A stretch of DNA of 64,000 nt from assembly GCF_001039355.2 (NCBI RefSeq), contig NW_019775512.1, forward strand, positions 282,880-346,879. The letters are read 5' to 3'. Every line of letters begins with the position of its first letter. Position 1 is the first letter of the stretch. Both the position numbers and the translations under genes were made by a program. Below are positions 23,621 to 36,800 of this stretch, in pieces. The stretch comes from Lingula anatina. Its lineage: Eukaryota > Brachiopoda > Lingulata > Lingulida > Lingulidae. The notes under the pieces are model-generated. The model was not told where the DNA came from. It saw only the letters and a program-made list of their open reading frames with translations, and ran no database searches.

Positions 23621-25383
23621 AGTGAAACAACACTTCTCAAAATGATTCAGTTTGTTACATTTAGTACACCTTTTGCAAACTCTGTCCCATGAATGTAGTC
23701 CTCCACAGGGGGTGCATTTCATATGTCGATTGTATCCCCTGCAGCTTGTGCATGGTGACCATCTACTGGTGGGAGGGTTAATAATCTTGCCTCCTCAAAT
23801 GAAGATTTTACTGCTTTCCTGATAGCTTTTTCATGATCGCTCCAATTATTAGGGAGCTAGCTGTTCCATCTAACTCATGAGCCAGAGTGTCCATAAATGT
23901 TGCATATGTTTCCCAGTCAGAGGTTCCATGCAGCATGTCTGGGCATAGAAATAGAGATTGTGTATATGATGAACGCCTTACTAGTGATAAGTTTTTGTAC
24001 ACAGTTGCTGTCACATGTAATTGTCCCAAATTGAATGTTTTGTCAATCCCCAGGACTGTTCCATACTCTGCAGGCCCTGCACAGCAAAGCCTTTTTATGT
24101 CTGCAATTTGTTTTTCAGTGTAAAGAATGAACATGGGACATTTGTTTTTTTCATGAATGATTTTCTTTAAGAAAGGTTGGTGGTGCATATTTCCATGGAG
24201 ATGAAAGATATTGTCGACAAGATTTTTTTTCTTCCACTGCTAGTAGTTGGGCCTGCAGTTTCCTTCCTAGTGGACTTTGTGTCTGAACTTGGTGCAAGTC
24301 AGCTGGCCTCCTTGGTCCTGCATTCACCCTTATCATGCTGTCATAAATATCTCTAGGCTTAGAGGTTATAGCTTTTGTGGAATTTTTCTCAAATACGGCA
24401 GGATTTGTTTTTACATTTTGTTGTGCATTTGAATGACTTGAGTGGGCATGTGGGGCCAGTTCCCGAATATGTCCCACATATTGTACAAGTAACTTATTGG
24501 GTCTGTCTTAAAGTAAACTTACTCTCCTTTTGTAGGTAGAGTCCTTTTTAAGCCCTCTGTAATGTAATCACTTGATCTGGTTGTTGTTGTTCCAAAAGTA
24601 CCAAGTTTCTCTTATATTTTATGTGCTTTTCAATATAATACTGATCATTTTAAGTACTACCTGACACCATTTCCCACCTCTTAATGCCAATCTGGTTAAT
24701 GGAGAGGGAGTCGGATTCCAGGCACCACAGGCTTCGGAAAGATCTTGTTTTAGTCCTGCTTTGATATGTGAAACATTACGCTGGTTGTCGACAAGGAACA
24801 TCACATTTTCTTTCCTGCCTGGGGGGATTTCAGTGATGGTTGGAGATGAACTTGATAGTAGAAGTGAAATGACCTCATCCTCTGGTAGAAGTTTCCCTGA
24901 TGTAATGGTGACCCACCTATTGCTGTACCTAACCCTTCATCTTCCTACAACTGGTTAACCTCCCTGGTTTCATATGGATTTTTGTGCCCCACGTGGAGAT
25001 CTGATGAAAGCCTGGGGTCACTGATGGGGCCCTTGTCGCCCAAGTTATTGAATGCTGACTGTAGATTTGATGTAGACCCTTTATGTTGGCATGGAAAGCC
25101 TGTGGTCAAATCATGTCAGTCTACAAATAATTTTAAATCAGTGCCTTTCACTGCACCTTTTAGGATATCTCCCTCCACAGTGTGCAAAATGCAGGTCTTG
25201 CTTTTGGTTTGGCCTTGCACCATGTATGAACCCAACCATGCATCTTGCATTTTTGTCACCTTTCCTGTCTGATCTCAGCATGTTCTTTTTCACATCTTGG
25301 TGCCCACTGGGATTGTCTGTTAAGTCCATGGGTCGTTTATCATTAATGAGAAATATATGGAATAAAATCTTAATATCTAACCT

Positions 25384-25484
25384 CCCTTACGAAAAAGTCC
25401 TATAGGATCCTATAAGATCCTATAGGAAATTGGGCCAATTTCGTATAGAATCTTATAGGATCGTATAGGACTTTTTCATAAGGG
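25384..25484. mobile_element. 101-bp palindromic MITE
   Basis: Starts cccttacgaaaaagtcctat and ends ataggactttttcataaggg, with internal 'cctataggat' repeats and a centre aaattgggccaattt. It is a near-complete foldback inserted in the region of the dead transposase N-terminus. Confidence 0.85.
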
Positions 25485-25499
25485 CTGTAAAGTGAAAGA

Positions 25500-27690
25500 T
25501 TTACTGTCCATGGTTTACTTACATTTTGGCATTTTGTCAATCTTGCTTTTGCCTCTCTTGTGCTTGGGCAATATTTTCAAGTATGGCCTGACCTGCTTTT
25601 GACATAGCATCTGATTTTCTCTGTGTGGTATTTCGGAGGACTTGTGGGCTCACTTCTTGTTCGTTTTCTTCGTCATCTGACCCACTTCCTGTACAGTCCT
25701 GCTGTAAAGTTTGTGCCTTTCTTTTTTATTGTTCTTGGCTAACGTGATGTGAATGTTGCGGCACAGTCTTTTGGACTAACTGAACCAAAAACGACAAAGT
25801 CACTGTTGAAATTTCTAGTGAATTTGATAAACAATTAGATGGGGGAATACCCTCGGCGTGAATACAAACTACACTGTCTTGTCACTGTCATTTTTAGTAA
25901 TGCAAACGCAACCGAGGAATATTCCTCCTCACTGATTGAACGTCTACCTTGATCAAGAGCAAATCAATAAGTGAATCACAGTTAAACAGTTAGATTCTTA
26001 TAAGAACCGATCAAGGTGGGCTCCCTCTATCTGTTGATTTCTATGTCCAGCTCACTGTCTCTGGACATGACAGATAATGGATCAATAGAGTGTTCAATCC
26101 TGGAATACACCGCCTCGGGTGCTGGCAGTTTCCTATCCATTTCACAGTTCTTTATTGATCATCATATCTTACCGATGAATGTTCAATCTATACCAATATC
26201 AGATTCGAGAGTCAATCAATGGCCCAGGTGTGTGCATTGATAGAGAAGTCATTAAGTCATAAAATGAGCCAAAAACAAATTGTCTGATCCACCATAACTG
26301 ATGACCCATGCAGATCAATAATATCAAATTAAAGATGTCCCACAACCCTTGGATCTGCCATTGCATATCAAACCATTTGATATGTGTGATGACTGCCCTT
26401 TTCTAAAAGAGTTGAGAGACCTCATGGTGCTGGGTTGACACCTACCTAGTTTTATATGGTTATACATGCATATTTCTTTTTGCAAATTTGGAGGTTTTTT
26501 TTTTGTTTTTTTTTATATAAATTAACACTAACTCAGAACATTAAGTGAAACGTTCTTCCATTTAATATATGAGGTGATTGTAAGAGTATTTTATATAGAA
26601 TTGGCATACTGAGCTTGAACAATCTAAAAGGTTTTATAATTTATAGTTTTTTATTTTTGTTTGTTTGTTTGTTTCTATTTTTGTTTGTTTGTTTCTGTAT
26701 TGTTATTTCTCATATTTAAAATTTTATTTCACCGTAAGGTCTTTTACATCATTTATACATTTAAGTTAGATTGTATTCATTCCATCATCTGTGATACTTA
26801 TTTTTAGTGTTTTTTCGTTAGAATTTTTTTAATTTATTTATTTTTATTTATTTATTATTGTATTCAGTTTGTGAAATAAAATACGATTTACAAAGTCTGT
26901 TTGTTAAATTTTTAAAATGGTATTCAAATAAATAGACTAAGAAGCCAAATTTTATTGATAAAAAAGTAATTAAGCTAATTAATTATTAAAAAACGGAAGC
27001 TACTGATATGTTGCCATAATGGTCTTAATGGTTACAATTGACCCAAAGGTTGCTTGTATGAAAAGTTATATTTGTCACATATACAGTAAGCCAAACAATA
27101 TACAATAAAACAAAAAAGAAGAAAAAAGAACAAGTTTAAATGCATTTTGCATTCAAAATGTATAAAGTATAACCGTGTAAATGTAGAAGTAATTTAATAT
27201 TTGTGTAGACTTAGATTTATTATGAATACAAAATGACTTGGTAGTATAACCTTGGCCAGTGCTTATAAACACCTCAACATATATTATGAAAATTACAGAG
27301 CTCAGTTTAGGTCGTGAATTGTGTTAATCAAGTTTCAAATTAAGTAGTCAGGCCTTGTTTATTTTTACCTGCTTTTTTTCTCAGAATTGTTTATTGTAAA
27401 AATGAAATGAAAAATAAAAGTTATATGTGACAAAATGTGACCTTGTGGGTGTTTTTGTCTTTTTAGGGGGGTGCAGAAAAGTAAGTGAAATATTTTTATT
27501 GTCGTGCGCTGTTTCATTTCCAGATAACCCATTGAACTTCATCTCAACTGGCATACACTTTGTTCTTCTAAAGCAACATTAACTACCACCACTTTTTGAA
27601 ATAAACTGGTAAAACAAAATTATTATAAATTTTCCACCTTGTCTCCCCTAAAAATACCGGCTTTTCTTGAGTCACCTTGACATTACAGCT
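25500..27690. other. intergenic, no gene seen
   Basis: AT-rich sequence with (TTTG)n at 26660-26695 and poly-T runs. Possible transposon remains on the left (25500-25780); otherwise nothing recognisable. Confidence 0.5.
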
Positions 27691-27839
27691 GAAGCCGTAC
27701 GGTTTTATTGTTGTGCTGTGCAAATTCAGCCGGCTATCAGCTGATAACAACTACGCGTCAGATTGAAGGTACAAAACATAGAGCTAATGGTACCTGAACA
27801 GCTCCTAAGCAAACCAAGACCATAAATGGTTATTTCAAG
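27690..27839 (+). other. possible 5' UTR exon of the death-domain gene
   Basis: An exon-like stretch ends in a strong donor TTTCAAG|gtaagaaa at 27839, with no coding potential and stop codons in all frames. A second exon-like stretch with acceptor and donor lies at 29192-29269. Both could be leader exons of the gene starting at 30015; this is inference. Confidence 0.3.
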
Positions 27840-30014
27840 GTAAGAAAATGCATTACAATGACTTTTGCTTAGCTATATCTTTTCCAAGCGTTCATATTTT
27901 CCAGGGGCCATTGACCAACTTCGCTCTTTATTAGAGATACATGTAAATCTTTGACGTGAATTCATTAATGCACAAAGAGCACTCCTCTGATGGGGATAGA
28001 AATGAGATTAACTTGGCTCTTTGGTGATATATGTTATTTCGTTTTTTCTGAGACAATGAAGGCTAAATGTCTTTAGGCTGCAGTTATTACACCGCAATAG
28101 CACCAATATATCCTCCCGCTGTTTGAAACGAGCTGTTGACTTGAAGAATGCGTCTAGATCGTTCATACACGTACTAGTAGAGTCATTGATGGTAAATGTT
28201 CTTTTGTCAGGGGTTCATTGATATAAAACTCTGTTAGCTACCAGTAGACTTATGAGCCTTCAGGTAAATTAACTCTTTGTGTAGAAAATATGTTTTATAG
28301 AATAAGAATGCTGGGCATTCAAGCTTGGTTCTATTCACATAATCAAATATAATCCCAGATCTACCGGTATATGCCAAGCACCAGATAACAAGTCTGAGGA
28401 ACTTGCCAAAAACACAGAGATGTCAGCTGCTAAATGATGATAATTTGCCATGTTTGTAGTGTCATAGAGGTTTGTTTATGTGTATAGATCTGGGTGGTGT
28501 TTGTGTTATTAAACAGCTGTTGTTCACCTGGTATGAACTGGGTCAAGTTATGTGCACCTTACCTGCACCCAGAATATGTTTGTTCCTGATGTTGACAGTA
28601 GTCTTTGTCATTATAAAAAGCATTCCACATTACAATACTTTGGGACAATTAACAATAAATGCTGTCTTTGTTGCTGGATTTGGCTCTGAAGAAGCTTTAA
28701 TTATATTATTTTCTGCTATAGGTCTAAGGGTAAGTCATGTAGGATTTTGCCATGCAAGTTTATAGCAGGCAGGTGTGCCAAATTAGATAACATGAGCTAC
28801 TTGTTAGTCATATTGTTCAATTTTACTTATTTTATTAGATTTAATTTTGATGTCATTTAAGCAAGTTTTATGTGAAATTGCCATATAAGAAATGTATTGA
28901 AACTTGTGTATGAATTATCAGAAGATTATAGATAACCCAATAAATGTCACTGTAATAATTAAATGTCACTGTAATATATGCATCCCATGCTCAATAAACT
29001 TATTTATTATAATTAAGAATCAGTGAATTTTCCCTGGTATAGTTTTTTTAAAAATCAATATATCTAGGACACAAAAGGATATATAAGTTGCCATGGTTTT
29101 ACCTTAATATGCCGTGATTATAAACACAACAATATAATGGCCTTGGTAGTGATTGAAGGAATATGACTAAGGAAATGGCATATTTTCTTTAAGGTGCATC
29201 TATATCCAGAACATCAACTCAGAGACTGTTACTAAGTGAGAACTCTCAAGAGAAGGCAGAGCAGGCAGGTACAGTACTTTTTTCTACTTGGATATAGCAG
29301 CATATGAGCATTGCATGCACATATTACCAGTTTACATTCTGGTTTTATCCAACCTAGCAATATTTTAATATGTGTCTGAGAAGAAATTACAAAAATAACT
29401 TCCACTGAATAAGTCAGGGAGTAATTACTAATTATGTGTCAGGCAAAAATTATTGTTTGTTCCACAGGCACCACATTTTACAAATGTTTTATGAACTGCC
29501 TTTCAGAGAAGAAAGCTGCATTGTTATATTGGATTTTATAAATTGCATTTTCCCTCTGTGACAGCTTTTCTCTCTATTGCTTTTAACTCTTTATATTCAG
29601 TATTGATTATTATAATATTAAAGGAGAGAAAAGAATTGTTCTTATTATAAAGTATCTGAAGCTGAATTTGTGCATTATTGAGCCGTACTGTCTAATTTGT
29701 CATGTTTCGATACATATGCTTAAAACCTTGTAACAGAGAGAGCCTGTAAATGTGACTGAACATGCCTTCAGAGCTCTAACTTGCTAGTATATACAGGTTA
29801 AGAGTTTTACCAAAGGGTAAAGATTTTGCAGAAGGTACAGATACTTTGACATAACCTCAACAGATGAGGTTATTTTGTAGAGTCTACTTCAGAGGTAACT
29901 TTCCACTTAGCATCCCATTACATCTGGATAAGAACAGATTTTAAAAAAGTAATGTATTTTTACGAGGTCATTGTGTTTCAGTTGTCTGGAGGGAAATAAA
30001 ATCCATATTTCAAC

Positions 30015-31185
30015 ATGGCTACTAGCCAAGTAGCTGCTAGTCACCAAGCTGACGTTAACAAAAATGAGGGAAGAGGAACGACAGCCACAGTACCTACAAT
30101 AGCAAAACCACATGCTAAGAAAGGAAGACTCTCAGTAAGATAAATATAAGACTGAGAAGAATATGAATAGTTTAATATTAATTTATCCTTGATGTTTAAA
30201 TCTGGATATTGTACAAAGTTTGATGTTAATATATGCACTAATTCAAATGGTACAGATTTTTTTATTTATTAAAGGATGCATGACTGGAGCAAGGAGGAAC
30301 TATATTCAAATGCAAAATAAGCTTTTATGCTTGTCTCTTTGTTTTATTCCCTTTTTTATGTGAAAGGTAAATAATTTCTTTTGAGTATTGATGTATGGTA
30401 AGAAATTCACACAGGATAAAATGAAGCAAGTTCTTTGGCAAAAGTAAATTCTGTGACATTAGCAATAATCTTAAATTCATCCCAAGTTTCTATGTATGAA
30501 ACTGCGTCACTTTGAAGTCCACAGCAGCTGCCTTTTACAATATATAATATGAAACGTTGTTATATTTTCAGTCTTCCTGTTCAGTAGACAGCATCCACCA
30601 TATGCATGAACCCACAGACCACATGCTCCTAGCAGTAACCAATCACATCTTCAGAAAAAACTGGCACAGTCTTGGAGAGAAGCTAGGCTTCACTCCAACA
30701 GAGATGAAGAAATATGAAGATAGATACCCCACTGATGAGAAACAGCCAGTACGTAACATTTTATCATGTTTAACTAGGATACTTCATATTTACGGAAACT
30801 TTTTCTTTTATTAGGATTTTGCGTTAGGCTTTTTTGGGTATTTTCCCCCCTTCTTTCTTTTTCTTCTTTAATGATTTACTTAATATTTATATGAGAGGCA
30901 GCAAATAAGTAACTTTATCAGGTGTATTTTTATTTAAATGGTTTGTCTACTGCAATGTCTTCTGAATGGTGTAACTCAATCATTCCAAAGTTTTGTGCCA
31001 TTTTTTTTATTTAAAAAATTCCAATCTGTCTGCAGGTGTTTTTGATGTTAAGAACATGGCGAGACAGGCAGGGAGAATCGGCAACAACGGAACATCTGGA
31101 AGATGCTTTGGCTTCAGTGAGATTGTCTGATGTGGCTGAAGACATTCATGAGCTCTACTGCCTAGAAACTGTGGATGAGTTGTAG
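30015..31185 (+). CDS. small death-domain protein
   Basis: Coding exons 30015-30134, 30572-30748, 31036-31185 join in phase 0 to 148 residues. The first exon is preceded by an acceptor (ttgtgtttcag at 29971-29981). Residues 1-40 are a polar, Lys/Thr-rich leader. Residues about 50-140 form one death domain: LLAVTNHIFRKNWHSLGEKL, then LGFTPTEMKKYED, then an MLRTWRQRQGESATTEHLEDAL block, the W..L...LG and L..W....G..A....L..AL pattern of the fold. There is no second domain, so it is an adaptor-like single-domain protein, comparable in size to CRADD/FADD-type adaptors but without their CARD or DED. Partner unknown. Confidence 0.85.
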
Positions 31186-32545
31186 AAAGGCTGCCCCCTT
31201 TTAAGGCAGAAGTCCAGCAATATGTGTAAAATAGTTGTTCTGCGCAGTTCACATGTAACCTTTTTTGCAGCACATAACTGTGTTAAAGAGGTGGTTAGTG
31301 AGACGAAAGTTATGGATGCAAAACTGAATATGTTTTTCAATGTTTCAATGTTGTATGGTATGAGTAGTTGACTCTTTCAATATTGCTTCATATTCTTTCA
31401 GGTTGTTCTTATTTAAGGTTATAATATTACTGTTATTTTTGATTGAGCTTCACAGATGTTGTTTTTTCTACCATCCTGGATGCTAAATTAGTTAATTTAG
31501 CCATGAAAAAAGTTTTTTTTTGTTCCATATTTCTTTTTTCGTGTAATTTTGTATTGCTGCCATTTTCAGGCTTTTCTGGTTGTCGAAACTTTCACCCAAA
31601 CTGAATGGCTTTAACTTTGTTCTCATCGTCTCTTTCAACAAGTTTTTTGGTATTTGGACTGAAAGTGATGTTTTTGTTTTGGTTTTTTGAAATTAAAATG
31701 ATGACCTGAACTGTATTTAAAGAAATTTGGACATACTTACGTCAGGTAAAACTAGGTAACCTCTGACTGGTGCTAATCATTGATGAGCTTCACCTCTATA
31801 TTCTCACTGCTTTGTAATGTGCCATTCTGTGTAGTGTACATAACCACTTCAGTTTATATCCCAACTTGTCTCTTCATAGAAGATAATGTATGCTTTATTT
31901 CAGATGCCAAAATGAAATGAAAAAAAAGGGCATATTAAGCCAGTGTCTTTATGTTGATTTGTACATTTTATGTTGTTGTCAGAGAAATCTATCCACAGTC
32001 TGCTGCAAACAGTGCCATTATTCAGAACTTTTGTATTTTGTACACAGGCTTGTAATTTGGAGTTAAATTTTCCATATTTGGGTGAGATTATTGAAATTTA
32101 TTTCTGGTTATTGCAAAGCATTTTTTAAATTATGTAAAAGAGGTTGGGGTACTAAATACAAAGTTCGTTTTATTCTAATAATAATAACTTTTTTGTTATT
32201 GAATATCAAAAGTAATGCTCTTTACAATATGACAAGTTGATGTCAAAAAGTGGTTGTATTTTTTATATACATGAAAATTATTATATTAATTTAATAGACC
32301 AGACCCCACTGAGTGAACTTTACTATCAGTATAAAAAGGAGGTAGAAAATTTCAATGGCATGCAGTCTACTTAAACAATAAATGTGTATGTAAGATGATA
32401 CAAGAATATCAACTAGTAACTGAAGCTATATTCCTTGATCTCCATGTTAGTTTTCTGTTTTTTAACAATGGGAAGTTTTTCAGTTACGCTTCTGTATTTT
32501 GTTTGAAAAATGCCTTTTCAAAAAAATAAAAATAAATTATGGTTA
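31186..32545 (+). other. long 3' UTR of the death-domain gene
   Basis: About 1.35 kb without introns or coding frames. It ends at overlapping AATAAA signals (32525-32536), the best polyadenylation candidates. Confidence 0.5.
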
Positions 32546-33800
32546 AAGAAGACCCATGCTTATTAGTTCTTTTGAACCCTGTTTATGACATGGTTTAAAC
32601 CATTATATTCATCCAGAAAAAGAAGCAGTTCATGGCCTTAATTCGAAGTGGAGGAAGTTAAAACTTTCAATTTCCTGTCAAATAGCTTAGACTTGTGTCT
32701 GAAGCATGAAACTAAAACCACAGTTAAGTCCTTTTAACATCCCACAGCAGTTTTTGGTATTGCACAGATTAGACTCTAAAATGAGTTTACTTACACAAGA
32801 GGGAAGGGTTTCTAAATTTTCATAACCTCAGTGTACCAATCAAAATTTATCCAGGTAACCATTTCGGGGAGGCAAAGATCAATTATGTAACAGCCATGTA
32901 ATGAACTTGTCAATCTCTTAAGTTGATACAGAAAACTACCATAGGAAGTGAGAGAAAAGGACCAAAGACTTCAAACTCTTTGCAGAGCCTAAAATATCCC
33001 TCTGACTCCATGATAGATTTTGCCACATGTCACTGCTGCACTACATCATTATATAACAGCTGTGTGCAAGCAACTGGTTCACACTTCCTGTTTAAGGCCA
33101 AGTGTTCAATGACGTCTTAGTCTATATAGTATTACACTAATTTATTTCCTTAAAGTGCACTCCAGCTCATATTTTCATCTTCAGCATTCATTAAATTTTA
33201 AAAAAAAAGCATTATAATCATTCACCTGCCATTGTATAAAAATTGTCTTCTTTGTTATGGATTTTCATTTGCCATTTTTCATGAGTGGCTTAAACCACAA
33301 TGCATCATACACATCTGTCCTGTAATAATGTAATCTCTGGTCCACAATTTCAACTGTCATTTCCCGTGACTGACTAAAAACTAATAATGCAGCATATAAT
33401 ATTTAAATATCATCTTTGTGCTACATTTTTGATTGCCATTTCCCATGAATGACTTTAAACCATATTGCAGTATCTGGATATCCCAACAAAAGATAGTGTT
33501 GGTGATGTCAACTGCAGAAATTACTGCAAAAAGTCACTAAAATATTAGTAAATACTGGTTATTAGCACAGACTACAATCTTATAAAGGCATGAGTTTAAC
33601 AAAAACTCATTATTGCATTACAAAAGGTCGACTTTGAAAATTGCATTTATGAAAGGCTTAATTTGCCACAGAAGTAATTCTGATGCTCATTTTATTTGAG
33701 ACATGACCCTTTTTTTCCAATCCTTGTTGAAAGCACCAAAGCAAGGTTGAAATCAGGTTCAGTAATCATTTAAAATGTCTGTACACTTTGCAGCCTCTGT
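32546..33800. other. intergenic with a degenerate ~110-bp tandem repeat
   Basis: At 33240-33475 a block like 'tgccatttcccatgaatgactttaaacca' recurs three times with a 'cttctttgt...' type lead-in. It may include the 3' UTR of DAPP1. No gene seen. Confidence 0.45.
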
Positions 33801-33811
33801 TTGGATGCAAC

Positions 33812-36800
33812 TCACGTTGTGTGCATATTGGATCTTCTTTTAGCTTTATCCTGTACAAATGAAAAAAAAAAGAAAAGCAAAATGTCACAGTTAACAGGTG
33901 AAATATATTATATTATATTTTTAGGTCATTTTAAAATATGTTCACACTTGAATGTGTGCATGAATCCATGTTCACACATAGCTTATTAATTAATTAATTA
34001 TATCTTAGTGGTTTCCATCAATAATGAATATTTATTTCTGCATATTTTGCACTTGCATTCTCGGAAAATCTGAACTTGTTAACTATGTATGCCTAATTTC
34101 AGTTAAATACAGAATGAGTAACAACTGCAATGGCAAATGTAGGACCAGTAAAATGAAGCCACATGGCTTATTAGTCAGTGATTGCAGTGTTTGGATAATG
34201 CAACACTTGCAACTGGAAAATGGGGCAAGGCTCTTATAATTACAGGCTGTTATCTGGTGATTGCACAAAGACTTGCTGTTATAGAACCAGTCAGCATATT
34301 TAGATATCTATTCAAAGTATGCACTTGACTCAGTCATTATTTTAGGATGTAAGAAAATATAGGAAGAAATGGCACTATGGTCTTATGACTGGGGGGTCTA
34401 GGCCGTTCAAAGCAGGAAACCACCATGAAAAATTATACTTTTAAATCAGGGGGGAAAATCAGTTTTTGGAACTTACCAATTTCCACTTAATTATGTTCAT
34501 CCACTCTGAAGCTTCCTGATCAGAGGCAGCGTAAATATAAAATGTGCGCCATGGAAACACCAATCTGTAATGAAGTACAAACAATTACATTGTAAATGAG
34601 CAAAAGATGTGAGCAATAATTTGGTTATTGCCACCATAGGTTGTTTTAAATCTATTATACTGTTGAATTCTATGTACATACATTAACATACCAGTACAAA
34701 AAAATAGACACTTAGCATTTGTCAAGCTATATCTCTCTTTTTTTTTTGTAATCCAATACCCCTCCAAATAAGGTTGAAACAGAACACATATCAAGTTGTT
34801 ATATAAATATAAAATATGAAATTAAGCCAGGGCAGTCATCTCATACAGACCAGTTTTTAGGAAAAAAATGTGCACACTAAGCAGCTGTTTAGACCTGCTG
34901 TGTTTTGAAAAGCAATCAGCACATTGTTGAAATTAATTTCAACAAAAGCTACTTTATGATATCACTCAAGCAACGTATTTTCTTTAAACTATAATAAAAC
35001 TGAAAACTTGAAAATTAACACTTTTGAACCCATGATATTTATTGGTGTCTATTTTTTTGTACTGGTATGTTAATGTATGTACATAGAATTCAACAATAGC
35101 GTTCTCTCAAAAGCCATTTCCCTAGCCCTTATCTTTACGTAAACTCATTTTTCACCTGAAGCAATATCTGAACTCTGTTTTCTCACCTAAAGCAGTTTGA
35201 TTTTCCTTTTGTGTCATCCTTTTCACATTCTTTGCATTCCATCAAGTCCAAGCTTCTAATTGGCTGTTTGTCTGTGCTATCTTTAAAATATTTCAAATCT
35301 GTCTTCCTCAGAACAAACCATCTTGTCTTCCATGACTAAAATTGAATAAATCAATGCTATAAAAAATATTCTTTGTCAGTAAGAACAATTAAGGAACAGG
35401 AAATCAGTACTGGTACCGTCACATGGAACGCCGTATGTACAAAAAAGATGAAAGTATCATTTTGATCAGAAAATTTTTTTTGCGTGGTGCTCACATTATT
35501 TTGAGATCGTCACTTTCATCATTTTGAGAGAAAGTATTTTCTACAAAGTTGTTTCATCATTTTGCATGTCGAGTTTATCGTTTTGAGATACCGTCATGCT
35601 TTGTGCGAGATGATGCAATACCAGGGGTCGTCTCATAACAAACGGTAGGAAAAGGAACTAACACATCCAGGAATGGGTCCCGGTTCACCGTCAACAAAAA
35701 GTTGTTAGTGCCTGGCTACAAGCCTTATAAGTACCCCTTCGTCTCTGAATTTGGCCTTCAGGTGTCCCAAATCAGTTTCCTCCAGGATTTGATCCATATC
35801 TACCACATTGTGGCCTGGCACTAACAACTTTTTGTTCTGGAGGTCCTTGAATGGCGGTGCATAGTGATTTCCATTTTGTCAGAATATGAAAAAATGGCCT
35901 TTTTTTTCATTTGATAAATAGTGAAAATGAAATAAAAAATCAACCTCGATTTTCGTTTTTCCTTTAAAAATTATTTTTCGTTTTTTTTTCCACTTTTTTG
36001 TGACATAATAAAAACAAAAATGAAAGATTTCAAAACGTGATAGAAAATAGAAACATCCACTTATGTCCCATGTCTAGAGAGTGAAAAATATTAGAAAATA
36101 CGCCCCTTTCTCCTTCTGTGAAGAATTGGAATATCGAAACATTCACGTCCGTTTTTGCATTTCCATTCATAAAATGAAAATCAGAAAAACAAACGGACTT
36201 CCGTTTTACTATTTAAATCGAAAATTGAATAATGAACACTTTTTGATCCTGTCATTTCCTCAAAGATTTGATCCTGTCATTTCCTCAATTTCACCTTTTA
36301 ACAAAAGAAAGCACAAAAACGGTCGATATTCATATTTTCTATCATATCGGGGATCTGTTAATGTTGTATTTTAAATTTTATGGTAAAACATAGAAAACAA
36401 GGGCAATTCGTGTTTTTCCATTTTTCATTTTAAATGGAAAAATGAAAATTGAGTTTCATTTTCCACAGGGGCGAATCCAAAGATATTTTCTGACAGGCTT
36501 CCAAATTATCTTCATTGATCCAGCCTCCATTTTTGACCATCTTCCGACAAAAAAATTAGATGCCTGTCAATGTAAACTTGAAAATCTGACTGTCTTCCAG
36601 AAGACAACCTAAATCTGCCCCTGTTCCATTACATGTTGGCCATTTCTATCAAATGGAAATGAAAAACGGCCGTTTTTTCATTTTCTGACAATATGGAAAT
36701 CACTTTGCTCCCCCCCCATTCTGTTTGCCCCGCTATACACCGACGCCTGGATGCGTTAGTTCCTTTTCCCACTGATTGTATTGAGACGACCCCTGGTATT

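Larger units (their letters stand above)
22299..23799. mobile_element. mosaic retroelement insertion with 17-bp flanking repeats
   Basis: The 17-mer aatcttgcctcctcaaa occurs at 22299-22315 and 23783-23799, bracketing 1,467 bp inside the dead transposase. On the minus strand the insert holds, in order: a cysteine/histidine zinc-knuckle-like segment (about 23760-23640), the 3' end of a LINE with its (TGA)n tail (23620-23514), a BEL/Pao LTR, primer-binding site and gag, and finally an aspartic-protease-like LDTGAE motif (about 22345-22320). A 17-bp duplication fits target-primed reverse transcription better than LTR integration (4-6 bp). Confidence 0.65.
21150..25330 (-). pseudogene. decayed DDE transposase, broken by two later insertions
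   Basis: Minus-strand remnants of one transposon protein lie in order from right to left: 25330-24980, 24480-24150, 24190-23800, 22298-22133 and 21382-21150. Landmarks are a GIDKTFNLG block (probable first catalytic Asp), HGTSDWETY, then EKAIRKAVKSSFEEAR running directly into SKRHLKQNC and FGASGMT, an order reminiscent of MULE-like transposases. Stops and frame breaks show it is dead. The mosaic insertion at 22316-23782 splits it between EEAR and SKRHLKQ; the solo LTR at 21562-22132 splits it again. The superfamily call is tentative; that it is one interrupted protein is well supported because the frame continues across the removed insertion. Confidence 0.65.

Noticed and set aside
28472-28765. 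97-residue open frame with hydrophobic stretches, upstream of the death-domain gene
   Set aside because: It looks like a membrane protein only because of AT-rich composition; no homology recognised, and stops surround possible splice sites.
36081-36374. 97-residue open frame in the DAPP1 intron
   Set aside because: It lies in 'gaaaatgaaa' repeats of a non-autonomous element; Lys/Phe/Ile-rich by composition.
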